From Mytilus galloprovincialis (taxonomy: Eukaryota > Mollusca > Bivalvia > Mytilida > Mytilidae): a stretch of 64,000 nucleotides of DNA. The DNA is taken from positions 93,384,416 to 93,448,415 of the forward strand of contig NC_134840.1 in NCBI RefSeq assembly GCF_965363235.1. The letters are read 5' to 3'. The notes under the pieces are model-generated. The model had not been told where the DNA came from. It saw only the letters and a program-made list of their open reading frames with translations, and made no database searches. A program made the position numbers and the translations under genes. Of the stretch, positions 45,838 to 56,406 are shown one piece after another (the stretch's first letter is position 1; each line of letters opens with the position of its first letter).

Positions 45838-47394
45838 TAAAGAACCTTAGTGAGCGCGCTCACATACCCCACGTCCCCACATTGTCATTGGAGAAAAAAA
45901 AATTGTATAAAAAAAAAAATGAATCATAATTTCCTGTCGATATACACATCTACATAGTATGTCCTTATTATCTGAAAAGGTTTCATGAAATTCTGTTGTG
46001 TGGTTTGAGAGGAGTTGCGATGACAAAAGGTTGCAGTAGTATATTGGGCAAATAAGTTCAAAGGGGCGTAACTCCTGGGAAAAAAATTGAATCGTAATTT
46101 CCTGTTGATATGCACATCTAAGTAGTATGTCCTTATTATCTGAAAAGGTTTCATGAAATTCTGTTGTGCGGTTTCAGAGGAGTTGAGATGACAAACTGTT
46201 GCAGTAGTACATTAAAGTAAATAAGTTCAAAGGGGCGTAACTCCTGGGAAAAAAAATGAATCGTAATTTCCTGCCGATATGCACATCTAAGTAGTATGTC
46301 CTTATTATCTGAAAAGGTTTCATGAAATTCTGTTGTGTGGTTTGAGAGGAGTTGCGATGACAAGGCTTGCAGTAGTATATTGATCAAATAATTTCAAAGG
46401 GGCGTAACTCCTGGAAAAAAAATTGAATCGTAATTTCCTGTGGATATGCACATCTACGTAGTATGTCCTTATTATCTACAAAGTTTCATGAAATTTTGTT
46501 GTGTGGTTTCAGAGGAGTTGAGATGACAAACTGTTGCAGTAGTACATTAAAGTAAATAAGTTCAAAGGAGCGTAACTCCTGAAAAAAAAATGAATCGTAA
46601 TTTCCTGTCGATATGCACAACTACATAGTATGTCCTTATTATCTAAAAAGGTTTCGTGAAATTCTGTTGTGTGGTTTGAGAGGAGTTGCGATGACAAACT
46701 GTTGCAGTGGTACATTAAAGTAAATAAGTTCAAAGGGGCATAACTCCTAGAAAAAAAATTGAATCGCAATTTCCCGTCGATATGCACAACTACATAGTAT
46801 GTCCTTATTATCTGAAAAGGTTTCATGAAATTCTGTTGTGTGGTTTGAGAGGAGTTGCGATGACAAAAGCTTGCAGTAGTATATTGATCAAATAATTTCA
46901 AAGGGGCGTAACTCCTAGAAAAAAAATTGAATCGTAATTTACTGTCGATATGCACATCTACGTAGTATGTCCTTATTATCTACAAAGTTTCATGAAATTT
47001 TGTTGTGCGGTTTCAGAGGAGTTGAGATGACAAACTGTTGCAGTAGTACATTAAAGTAAATAAGTTCAAAGGGGCGTAACTCCTGGGAAAAAAAATGAAT
47101 CGTAATTTCCTGTCGATATGCACAACTACATAGTATGTCCTTATTATCTAAAAAGGTTTCTTGAAATTCTGTTGTGTGGTTTGAGAGGAGTTGCGATGAC
47201 AAACTGTTGCAGTAGTACATTAAAGTAAATAAGTTCAAAGGGGCGTAACTCCTAGAAAAAAAATTGAATCACAATTTCCCGTCAATATGCACAACTACAT
47301 AGTATGTCCTTATTATCTGAAAAAGTTTCGTGAAATTCTGTTGTGTGGTTTGAGAGGAGTTGCGATGACAAGAAACAGGACTGACTGGCGGACG

Positions 47395-47430
<36 letters not shown>

Positions 47431-47450
47431 TCGTTGCGTGGGGTATAATA
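45838..47450 (+). mobile_element. family C element, ~168 bp tandem core (eight to nine units)
   Basis: It starts TAAAGAACCTTAGTGAGCGC and the palindrome GTGAGCGCGCTCAC. The core TTCAAAGGGGCGTAACTCCT recurs at 46057, 46226, 46393, 46561, 46729, 46897 and on to about 47237 (167-169 bp apart). The end has GGCGGACGGACGGACGGG, then AACATTATACCCTCCGCAAC-TTCG-TTGCGTGGGGTATAATAA, a hairpin (CGCAAC/GTTGCG inside ATTATACCC/GGGTATAAT). Open frames here (for example 46955-46509) merely repeat the unit. Confidence 0.88.
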
Positions 47451-47464
47451 AACTTTATACATAC

Positions 47465-47544
47465 TCTGTTGGATATGGTGGTTCTGGAAAGTTTGTAGAT
47501 TTACATTCATAAGCTGCTAACGTTACTGCTGCAATATGTGGTCC
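47465..47544 (-). CDS. VMP1: VMP1 exon: [14 protein letters not shown] segment
   Basis: This 80 nt exon (phase 0 in, phase 2 out) has acceptor TTATTTCAG and donor GTATGT. It encodes [20 protein letters not shown] then EPPYPT plus GA (Glu or Asp). Vertebrate VMP1 has [27 protein letters not shown], so only a few positions differ. It joins directly after the TFLLYL end of the 48910-49020 exon. It sits in a 110 bp gap between two direct copies of the family C element. Confidence 0.95.
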
Positions 47545-47560
47545 CTGAAATAATACAAAT

Positions 47561-48316
47561 TAAAGAACCTTAGTGAGCACGCTCACATACCCCAAGTCCC
47601 CACATTGTCATTGGAGAAATTAAATAAGTACAAGAAAAAAAAATGGTATAAGAAAAAATATTGAATAATAATTTCCTGTCAATATACACATCTACATAGT
47701 ATGTCCTTATTATCTACAAAATTCCATGAAATTTTGTTGTGTGTTTTCAGAGGAGTTGATATGACAAACTGTTGCAGAAGTACATTGAAGCAAATAAGTT
47801 CAAAGGGGCGTAACTCCTAGAAATAAAATTGAATCGTAATTTCCCGTCGATATGCACAACTACATAGTATGTCCTTATTATCTGAAAAGGTTTCATGAAA
47901 TTCTGTTGTGTAGTTTCAGAGGAGTTTCGATGACAAACTGTTGCAGTAGTACATTAAAGTAAATAAGTTCAAAGGGGTGTAACTCCTAGAAAAAAAATTG
48001 AATCGCAATTTCCCGTCCATATGCACAACTACATAGTATGTCCTTATTATCTGAAAAGGTTTCGTGAAATTCTGTTGTGTGGTTTGAGAGGAGTTGCGAT
48101 GACAAACTGTTGTAGTAGTACATTAAAGTAAATAAGTTCAAAGGGGCGTAATTCCTAGAAAAAAAATTAAATCGCAATTTCCTGTCGATATGCACAACTA
48201 CATAGTATGTCCTTATTATCTGAAAAGGTTTCGTGAAATTCTGTTGTGTGGTTTGAGAGGAGTTGCGATGACAAGAAACAGGACTGACGGACGGACTGAC
48301 GGACGGACTGACGGAA

Positions 48317-48349
<33 letters not shown>

Positions 48350-48370
48350 TCGTTGCGTGGGGTATAATAA
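47561..48370 (+). mobile_element. family C element, four-unit copy
   Basis: Same start (TTAAAGAACCTTAGTGAGCA) and same end hairpin (CCGCAACTTCGTTGCGTGGGGTATAATAA) as the copy at 45838, same orientation, with about four core units and a (GGACGGACTGAC)n microsatellite at 48282-48325. The start palindrome is imperfect here (GTGAGCACGCTCAC). Confidence 0.88.
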
Positions 48371-48629
48371 CATTTAACATGGGATATTGTGTATATGGAG
48401 TTGTAGAGGATGGCATCTAAATTCCTGTAAAAATAAACTCTGAATCTAGAATTTCTGAAAAACACAAAGTAATCTTTTTAACAGACTTAGAGATAAGACA
48501 AAATATACAAGTTTACAAAACACAACAGAACTGCATGTAATCCTGGTCAATCACAAGATACTCAAAAAATGTTTGTAATCATGTGTTTCATGACAGACTA
48601 ATGTTAATACACCTAGATAAAGTGCTCAC

Positions 48630-48969
48630 CAGATATAATAGAAATGTATGTAATCCTGTCCCCAGACCTACAGATGATAGTACACCAAGATATACTCACC
48701 AGATATAATAGAAATGTATGTAATCCTGTCCCCAGACCTACAGATGATAGTACACCAAGATATACTCACCAGATATAATAGAAATGTATGTAATCCTGTC
48801 CCCAGACCTACAGATGATAGTACACCAAGATATACTCACCAGATATAATAGAAATGTATGTAATCCTGTCCCCAGACCTACAGATGATAGTACACCAAGA
48901 TATACTCACCAGATATAATAGAAATGTATGTAATCCTGTCCCCAGACCTACAGATGATAGTACACCAAG
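48630..48969 (-). repeat. five tandem copies of a VMP1 exon 3' end with its splice donor
   Basis: A 70 bp unit made of the last 60 nt of the exon (CTTGGTGTACTATCATCTGT... through ...CTATTATATCTG) plus 10 nt of intron start (GTGAGTATAT) is repeated. Donors follow exon-like ends at 48910, 48840, 48770, 48700 and 48630. The first four read CTG|GTGAGTAT, and the last, which leads into the intron, reads CTG|GTGAGCAC. The copies look identical by eye. 70 is not a multiple of three, so using a later donor shifts the frame. Confidence 0.93.
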
Positions 48970-49020
48970 ACCTAACCAATATGCACACCATAATACATAT
49001 TTCTCTATTTTTGCAACATA
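48910..49020 (-). CDS. VMP1: VMP1 exon: [17 protein letters not shown] segment
   Basis: This 111 nt, phase 0/0 exon has acceptor CATTTTTCAG and the first of five consecutive donors. It encodes [37 protein letters not shown]. Vertebrate VMP1 has [37 protein letters not shown]. It is predicted to form a membrane or re-entrant segment at the start of the VTT domain. Only the donor at 48909 keeps the frame into GPHIAAV. The donor one unit on (48839) adds 70 nt and leads to a stop in the following exon, and longer versions meet a TAG in the second unit. Upstream exons (about the first 100 residues in vertebrates) were not found to the right. Confidence 0.95.
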
Positions 49021-49130
49021 CTGAAAAATGAGGACATAATATCATGGGTTATAAATTCTTATTGATTTCTTCTTAATAAATCTAATATTTCTTTTAACCC
49101 TTTCACCGATTGCTGCCCAGACAGAAGCTA

Positions 49131-50368
49131 CCGTAGATAATCGCCTATAAGTCGATCCGACTATAAGTCGGATACCCTTTTCAGCTCCAAATTCTGAGGA
49201 TTTAGTCTTGACCCTCGTATAAGTAGGACAAAATTTGGACATTTTTGTTTGCAGCTGACAGTTACTGAACGTCGGTAAAACCAATGCAAATCCAGGAATT
49301 ATATTCATTTTCTGCATGAATGTTTGTTTGGTTTAAATTTAGTTGATGTTGATTATGATAATTTATAAAGCTGTTTAATAATAAAGATGTATTTATTCCT
49401 GTTGTTTTGTTCACTGTTTGATTACAGATTAGCCATGTGTTGTTTACGTAATGCATCAATGATTTTGTAGGGTATGACTAACAACCTATTGTTTGAAAAA
49501 GCGAACATAAACCAATATGAACCTGAAAAAATTTAAAGTCAATCAATATTTTCACAGCACACATAACTCAGCGTTAAAGGAGCATGTACACTTCATAATT
49601 CTCATTATATTGTGATGATTTATAAAGGATTAAAAAAATTAAGTGAAGCTAATCAACTTTATATTAAAATAACTCCCAACTCATTAGTGTCATCTGTTCA
49701 CATATCATGCATATCACTGATGTTTTTCACACCTTTAGTGAATACAACTCTTTGTCTCTTAATTAAGGGTTATCAATGGATTATATTGGCTTGCCAATCA
49801 ATTTTGTAATCTTTGTGTTTACCTCACTGTGGTTTACCTGAGACCTTTTAATGAATAATATTTTGATCTTGGGAATGAATCTTAAAATTATTTTTGATTA
49901 TTGTATGATTTATAAGTATTGAATTGATATCATGATATCACAATAATGACACAATAACTCCGCTGAATACATCCTTTTACATAGTTGGTACATTAGTATC
50001 TCGTTTTCATTTTTGGTTCTTGGCTTTTTCTTTTGGGTTTATGCACAAACCATTTGACCATGAAAATCAATACACAAACCGGAAACAGTCGGAGATTCAA
50101 AACAAATTGACAGAAAAATGTTAACAGAGAACAAATAAAACACAAAGACAGTATTGTAGTCATTTATTTTTAACAAAAACTTTTAATTTAGGGATTTATG
50201 TAGGTTTGGCAATCACCGACGTAGTTTTGACCAGGAAATTCACTCCTGACCACTTTTCTCGAGCTTGGATTTTTCCTCTGGTCGCTGGATCTCTCTTATA
50301 AGTCGGTACCCCTCTCTGGATTCTGAATTTTACTCCCAAACTTCCGACTTATAAGCGAGTATCTACGG
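49131..50368. mobile_element. DNA transposon-like element with CCGTAGATA inverted ends
   Basis: The left end CCGTAGATAATCGCCTATAAG-TCG and right end CGACTTATAAGCGAGTATCTACGG are inverted repeats (about 24 bp with few mismatches), flanked by TA on both sides (49129-49130, 50369-50370). Subterminal CTTATAAGTCGG motifs recur. It is 1238 bp, with no intact transposase in the short frames inside, so it is probably non-autonomous or decayed. The TA target fits the Tc1/mariner superfamily. Confidence 0.82.
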
Positions 50369-50370
50369 TA

Positions 50371-50715
50371 CTCTGAGACGATGGCTTCCCTGGCTACTAT
50401 TGCTCAAGTGGGAGATCTTCATAATAAATGTCAATAAAAACTTGTTTGTAGTTATTTGTGTATTTATTTCATTCACTTACACCATGTTCACAGTTTTATT
50501 CATGTTTTGATCATTTTTTCCTCATAAAATATTCAAATTTTCAAATTTTCGGCATTATATCTAGGTGAAATTCTCAAAATTCTGCTATTTGACCCCAAAT
50601 CGTAATTTTTTAACCCAAAACGGCAAACTTTTGAAAAATTTTATGAGGCTGTACAAATTCCTCACACTGAACGATGTCCATCCCAAGTGTTTTGTACATA
50701 AAACGACATTTTATG
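50371..50715. other. no gene recognised
   Basis: An AT-rich spacer between two elements, with no exon-like frame supported. Confidence 0.4.
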
Positions 50716-50719
50716 TCAA

Positions 50720-52950
50720 ACCAGGTGCTCCGCAGGGCGCAGCTTTATACAACCGCAGAGGTCGAACCCTGAACAGTTGGGGCAAGTATGGACAAAACAT
50801 TCAAGCGTGATACAGCTCTGAATTTGGATTGTGATCAAATTTTTTACATTATATGTTTTTTTTTTTACACAAAACAAATGTCAAGATTTTACAAATCAAT
50901 TAAAGATTTCTTCAAACTTTTTAAATCTAAAATTAAATAGTTGACACAGCATAGGTTTCTGACACAGAATGAATGTGGTCTAATGAACTTAAAAGTTTTT
51001 TTTTGCCTTTGAGCAATTCACTATGCTGTTGAATATTAATCCTCTCAAAAAAATGTTTGAAGAAATTTTCTTTTTATTTATGAAATCTGAAATGAGAAAA
51101 ATTTAACCCCCCCCCTTTTTTTCACATCCCCGTTTCCCTTTTTCCAAAACTGATATCAATTCAAATTTCTAATGGAGTTTGCAACAATAACTACTCTTTT
51201 AAATACATCATAAGATATTAAAATGTAAAATAAAGTGCTTGTTATCACTGAATGGTAAAGATTGGTTGGTAGTAAAAGTGAATATACATTGTTTATTGTA
51301 TAAAACAATAAAAAAAACTTCATCAGCAACATTTTATATTGGCAAATTTCCAATGAAGTTATTTACATAAAGTTATTGGCAAATAAAAATAGAAAATGAC
51401 ATCATAGTCATGTCTGGCAAATGTCCAACATACATTATCTAAAAACATTTTAGATAAGATAAGGAAAAAAAGCTTCATCAGCAACATTTTATATTGGCAA
51501 ATTTCCAATGAAGTTATTTACATAAAGTTATTGGCAAATAAAAATAGAAAATGACATCATAGTCAAGTCTGGTAAATTTCCAACATATATTATCAACTAC
51601 TATTCTATACAAAGAAAGATAACTCCAATTGAAAATTAATTGCTATTGCACAATATTGTGCAATTAGATATTTCTTGCTATTGTGCAATACTGTGCAATT
51701 GAAAATTTCTTGCTATTGCACAATACTTGATATGGAATCCTGATTTAGACCAACTTGAAAACTGGGCCCATAATCAAAAATCAAAGTACATATCTAGATA
51801 AAGCATATCAAATAAGCCCAAGAATTTAATTTTTGTTAAAATCAAACTTAGTTTAATTTTGGACCCTTTGGACGTTAATGTAAACCAATTTGAAAACGGA
51901 CCAAAAATTAAGAATCTACATGTACACAGTTAGATTTGGCATATCAAAGAACCCCAATTATTCAATTTTTGATGAAATCAAACAAAGTTTAATTTTGGAC
52001 CCCGATTTGGACCAACTTGAAAACTGGGCCAATAATAAAAAATCTAAGTACATTTTTAGATTCAGCATATCAAAGAACCCCAAGGATTCAATTTTTGTTA
52101 AAATCAAACTAAGTTTAATTTTGGATCCTTTGGACCTTAATGTAGACCAATTTGAAAACGGGACCAAAAATTAAGAATCTACATACACAGTTAGATTCGG
52201 CATATCAAAGAACCCCAATTATTCAATTTTTGATAAAATCAAACAAAGTTTAAATCTGGACCCTTTGGGCCCTTTATTCCTAAACTGTTGGGACCAAAAC
52301 TCCCAAAATCAATACCAACCTTCCTTTTACGGTCATAAACCTTGTGTTTAAATTTCATAGATTTCTATTTACTTATACTAAAGTTATGGTGCGAAAACCA
52401 AAAAAAATGCTTATTTGGGTCCCTTTTTGGCCCCTAATTCCTAAACTGTTGGGACCTAAACTCCCAAAATCAATACCAACCTTCCTTTTGTGGTCATAAA
52501 CATTGTGTTTAAATTTCATTGATTTCTATTTACTTAAACTAAAGTTATTGTGCGAAAACCAAGAATAATGCTTATTTGGGCCCTTTTTTGGCCCCTAATT
52601 CCTAAACTGTTGAAACCAAAACTCCCAAAATCAATCCCAACCTTTCTTTTGTGGTCATAAACCTTATGTCAAAATTTCATAGATTTCTATTTACTTAAAC
52701 TAAAGTTATAGTGCGAAAACCAAGAAAATGCTTATTTGGGCCCTTTTTGGCCCCTAATACCTAAAATGTTGGGACTAAAACTCCCAAAATCAATCCCAAC
52801 CTTCCTTTTGTAGTCATAAACCTTGTGTTAAAATTTCATAGATTTCTATTCACTTTTACTAAAGTTAGAGTGCGAAAACTAAAAGTATTCGGACGACGAC
52901 GACGCCAACGTGATAGCAATATACGAGCAAAATTTGAAAGTCGTATAAAA
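50720..52950 (+). mobile_element. complete family F element
   Basis: It starts ACCAGGTGCTCCGCAGGGCG followed by CTTTATACAACCGCAG, and ends AGTCGTATAAAAA, so the ends contain inverted TTTATAC(G/A)AC. The body has a 160 bp direct duplication (CTTCATCAGCAACATTTTAT at about 51318 and 51473), the 'GCAATATTGTGCAATT' palindromic block, three copies of the 'ACCAACTTGAAAACTGGGCC' unit and four of 'CTAAACTGTTGGGACC'. It then has TTCGGACGACGACGACGCC before the end. It has no coding capacity. Confidence 0.85.
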
Positions 52951-53095
52951 ATGTAATATTTAAAAACTAAATAAAAAAATTGTATAAATTAAAAATATGA
53001 AAACATATGACCAAAAACAACTTTGAATAAGAAATATTTTGTTAATTTATATTTTGACAAAAATTATCAACATAAATTTATTAAAAAACATTTAC

Positions 53096-53518
53096 CAGGC
53101 ATGCGCCGGAAAGTAAACATCAGTACGTTGATGGTTTTCTGTAACAAAAGAAGAGAAGAAGAAATCCAACCCCCATAATAGATCATGAATTTATACATTT
53201 TTAGAATTATTTATATTTATTTTATCAAATATTATAGGATGCCGAATTGACTTTAAATAGGTGCTGATTTGACTAGTTCCGATTTAACAAGGTGCCGATT
53301 TGAACAGGTGCCGATTTGACTTGAAGTTGTACCCATTCCGACAGAATTTCGGCTGTAAAATCTCGTCTCTGTCCACATTTCAATCCTAACCTTTTGAAAT
53401 GTGATGTAACATCCCCCTGGCAATCAAATAACTCTACTAAATGTGTGCCATGAAGATGTAAACATAAAACATAAATTGATAATGTTACAGACAGCATCCA
53501 TGTTGTATACAGCGCCAT
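53096..53518 (-). CDS. candidate two-exon secreted protein (hypothetical)
   Basis: A minus-strand ATG at 53518 opens MALYTTWMLSVTLSIYVLCL-HLHG, a good signal peptide pattern, followed by THLVELFDCQGDVTSHFKRL, GLKCGQRRDFTAEILSEW. A possible donor (TGG|GTACAA, exon end 53333) is phase 0, and 194 nt on there is an acceptor TTGTTACAG with a 43 nt phase-0 exon (53138-53096) encoding KTINVLMFTFRRMP plus G, then donor GTAAATG. Without splicing the frame runs into a short AATCGGCACCTG repeat and ends at 53273. I do not recognise a family. Further exons were not found. Whether this is a real gene, possibly truncated by repeats on its 3' side, is undecided. Confidence 0.3.
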
Positions 53519-53889
53519 CTATAAATAGTTCTAAAGGGAGATAAGGTAAACTTCTTCTTCTTCTTCCAAATTTTCACATCCTTTGTAGGACAACCACACC
53601 GTTACGGCGTGTAGAACAAAACCCACCACCATGAATGTAGGAATATAATATGTACACTATATATTGAATAATGATATCCTCCACTAATATATACAGAATC
53701 ACTTTCTAGTTGCACAGAACGGGCAGATTTAATACTGCTGTTCCTCAATCCCAATCTTAACCAGCGCATACCAAATTTAAAGCACAGAGAACTTGAGAAA
53801 ATACGTCGAGGAAAACGCACCAGAGAGGAAAACTGCACATTGGGACAATTCGTGCCAACAGGCCATAAGATTGAGGATTGAGGACGTAT

Positions 53890-54175
53890 AGAAGAGGGAC
53901 GAAAGATACCAAAGGGACAGTCTAACTCATAAATCTAAAACAAACTGACAACGCCATGGCTAAAAATGAAAAATATTAACAGACAAACAAAAGTATACAT
54001 GACACAACATAGAAAACTAAAGAAAAAACAACACGAACCCCACCAAAAACTAGGGGTGATCTCAGGTGCTCCGGAAGGGTAAGCAGCCGGATCCTGCTCC
54101 ACATTTGGCACCCGTCGTGTTGCGTATGAGATAACAAATCCAGTAAATAGTCTAATTCGGTAGGTCACATAGCTT
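53890..54175 (-). repeat. inverted family G repeat
   Basis: The reverse complement of the unit at 22655: GACGAAAGATACCAAAGGGACAG, AACTGACAACGCCATGGCTA, GATCTCAGGTGCTCCGGAAGG, ACCCGTCGTGTTGCGTATGAG, GTCTAATTCGGTAGGTCACA. Confidence 0.8.
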
Positions 54176-54244
54176 GTAGTATGCATTCTTAGTTGCGTTA
54201 AAAATTGTTAGGCTAGTTACCGGACATATATACAGGGGGGATTA

Positions 54245-54394
54245 CAGTGGCGGATCCAGAACTTTTCATAAGGGGGCCCGTTGACTGACCTAAGGGGGCT
54301 CCAGTCATGCGTCAGTGATTCCTTATATAAGCAACCAATTTTTCCCACACAAAAGGCGGGCGGGCCCCCAGGCCCCCCCTGGATCCGCCTATGG
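54245..54394. mobile_element. MITE with GGCGGATCCAG inverted ends
   Basis: CAGTGGCGGATCCAG at 54245 and CTGGATCCGCCTATG at 54380-54394 are inverted copies. The interior is about 120 bp and includes GGGGGCCCG and GCGGGCGGGCCCCC runs. It is non-coding. Similar GGGGCGGATCCA text starts the G-rich fragment at 58144. Confidence 0.8.
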
Positions 54395-54399
54395 GTTAT

Positions 54400-55080
54400 A
54401 TATGTTTACGTAGTAAAATAGTAAAAGATAAATGTTGTAAAATAAATTACTTCACTCACATTCACACGGGTAAAAAGAATAACAAGCTTGCAGCATTTAA
54501 ATCTAAAAATAGTTCGCTTTTCACAATATAGACTAAGGATCTAAAAGCTAAAACACTTTGTCTTCTTTTCATCAGAGACTCTGTTTTCATTAACTAAAAT
54601 CGAATAAAACGTTCATAGTGTCTACATACTTAATCCACGCATAGAATTTGTCGTTTTACATCATAACATCTAATAAAAAGGTTTTTAAGATTTCATCGTA
54701 TCTATATATTAGCACTTTGTGTGACGTTTACGATCTAGGCACGCACTGTATATGTAAAGCCAATTGTCATGTTTTTATTTACTTAGATCTAAAACTTAAA
54801 AACTTGTCTTCGTCTCAACTCGGCCGATTGCGTACCCTCATCTAGGAAGGAGCTAGAGTATCGGATTCTACCGAGGATTGTCGAATGCAAACCACCCTTC
54901 AGCTAATCAGAAAATGTTTCACGACTATTTTTCTGACTTACAGTGGTTTTTTTTTTGGTTTTTTTTATAACCTTCTTCAGTTCAAATAATGATAACCTAG
55001 AATTTATTGTCGTTCTTTGCAAATCAAAGAACTGTGTTTTGTTTTTTTACAATTTTGGTATGGATACATACAGGATCATA
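54400..55080. other. no gene recognised
   Basis: A 65-codon plus-strand frame at 54648-54845 was considered. No family recognised and no splice evidence was found. Confidence 0.4.
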
Positions 55081-55084
55081 AACT

Positions 55085-55285
55085 GATAAAGGGGGGAATA
55101 GGACCTTTATCGGGACTCCGGGATCGGGTGTTTTTAAACTCGGGATTTCGGGATTGACCCTTTCGGGATCCGGGAATCCTTTTTTTCGGATTTCGGGATG
55201 TCGGGATTTGCTTTATTTAAATTCGGGACCTCGGGATTTTTTTCAAGTCCGGGATTTCGGGATTAAGACCCCTCCTATCCCCCCT
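55085..55285 (+). repeat. TCGGGA-rich repeat, copy 1
   Basis: CGGGAT(T/C)/TTCGGGAT motifs recur more than a dozen times in 200 bp, including 'GGGATTGACCCTTTCGGGATCC' and 'GGGACCTCGGGATTTTT'. The many GGG runs on one strand make it an outlier in base composition. A second, shorter copy follows at 55540. Confidence 0.85.
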
Positions 55286-55539
55286 CATAAAGGGAAACTG
55301 ATAATTTTTTGTATGATATGTGCTCTTGTTTTTCAGCGATGATCCTTTTGTGCTGGGTTTTATACTGAATAAAATTAGTTAGTTAGTTTCTGTACTTTTT
55401 TTTATTAAATGGCTATCCGCAATATGTTTAATAAGATCATTTAGTCTGAGTTGTTTGATTGAGTATCGAGAAAGAAAAAAAAATCTGATGTATGCAGCAT
55501 AAACACGAAAATTTTGATAACTACATGGCAGAGGGAGGG

Positions 55540-55690
55540 GCAGGACTTTTTCGGGACGTCGGGATCGGGTGTTTTTAAGCTCGGGCCTGATTTCGGGATT
55601 GACCCTTTCGGGATCCAAGATTTATTTTTTCTAATTTCGGGATGTCGGGAATTAAATTTCTTTAAATTCGGGACCTCGATTATTTAGATA
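55540..55690 (+). repeat. TCGGGA-rich repeat, copy 2
   Basis: Same order of motifs as the copy at 55085 (GGGATCGGGTGTTTTTAA, CGGGATTGACCCTTTCGGGA, TCGGGATGTCGGGA, AAATTCGGGACCTCG) with small insertions and a degraded 3' end, about 450 bp downstream. It ends before a poly-T tract at 55700-55730. Confidence 0.85.
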
Positions 55691-55763
55691 TAGAGGTTGT
55701 TTTTTTTTTTTTTTTTTCTTTTTTTTTTTATTATTAAAGACAGTTTTTGTACTAGTGTAAATT

Positions 55764-56341
55764 CATTTACCTGAATGGTCTCAAATATTAGATAGTATCA
55801 GATAGTAGAGAAACAACAGTCATATCACATCCCATATATATGATAATAAGAGATGTTTCTGGAATTACGTATATCAAAATATTTAAGTTTAGTGCTTTTC
55901 GGTAAAATCCTATTTATTACAGAAATGCAATCTAAAACAAAAACCAAAGGCATCTTTTTTAAATAACAAGATACCCAAGTCGGAAGAATTAATATTTTAA
56001 TTAATGATTAAAAAAAGGAAGCTGAAAGTATCTATTTAAGGTCTTTCATAACAGCGGTATTTGTTAAAGGGACTGAAACGATTAGACGCGTGCTCAAAAT
56101 CAGCATGCATGATGAGTTGGTTACCGTTATGTGGTTAAAAGCTTGATAAGTGAAATGACAACTTTATTGCACCTACGCCTACGCAGGTCAATTCAGTTCA
56201 ATGATGCACCGTCTAATAGTTCTCGCACTTATATCATTAGCAACGCCAAAGTAAATACATCATTTGAGTGAAACATTTATATGCAACAGTTTTATCAAAC
56301 GGTGCGAAAAGATGCAATTTAGTATTATGATTTGTATTTTT
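55764..56341 (+). repeat. ~575 bp direct duplication, copy 1
   Basis: From CATTTACCTGAATGGTCTCA to TAGTATTATGATTTGTATTTT. It matches the copy at 56407-56983 almost base for base. By eye only a handful of substitutions and 1-2 nt indels differ (for example ACAAAAACC versus ACAAAGACC, GGTGCG versus GGCGCG). No gene was recognised in the unit. Confidence 0.92.
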
Positions 56342-56406
56342 ATATGTTGAATTTATATGTAGTAGTTTTAGACAAAACCGATTAATAATCTGATTGAAAA
56401 AAATAC

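Noticed and set aside
46509-46955. 148-codon minus-strand open frame, and similar frames at 45924-48465
   Set aside because: All are translations of the ~168 bp core unit of family C elements.
44072-47450. Regularly spaced direct repeats that could suggest a CRISPR-like array
   Set aside because: Units are 168-169 bp without short conserved repeats and unique spacers. The DNA is eukaryotic and the arrays are cores of interspersed elements.
48190-48420. Plus-strand frame with (DGRT)n repeats
   Set aside because: Translation of the GGACGGACTGAC microsatellite of a family C element.
53700-53880. Plus-strand frame ADLILLFLNPNLNQRIPNLK then HRELEKIRRGKRTREENC, reminiscent of basic segments preceding LINE endonuclease domains
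   Set aside because: No endonuclease or reverse transcriptase follows, and the similarity is only a general RRGKR-type impression.
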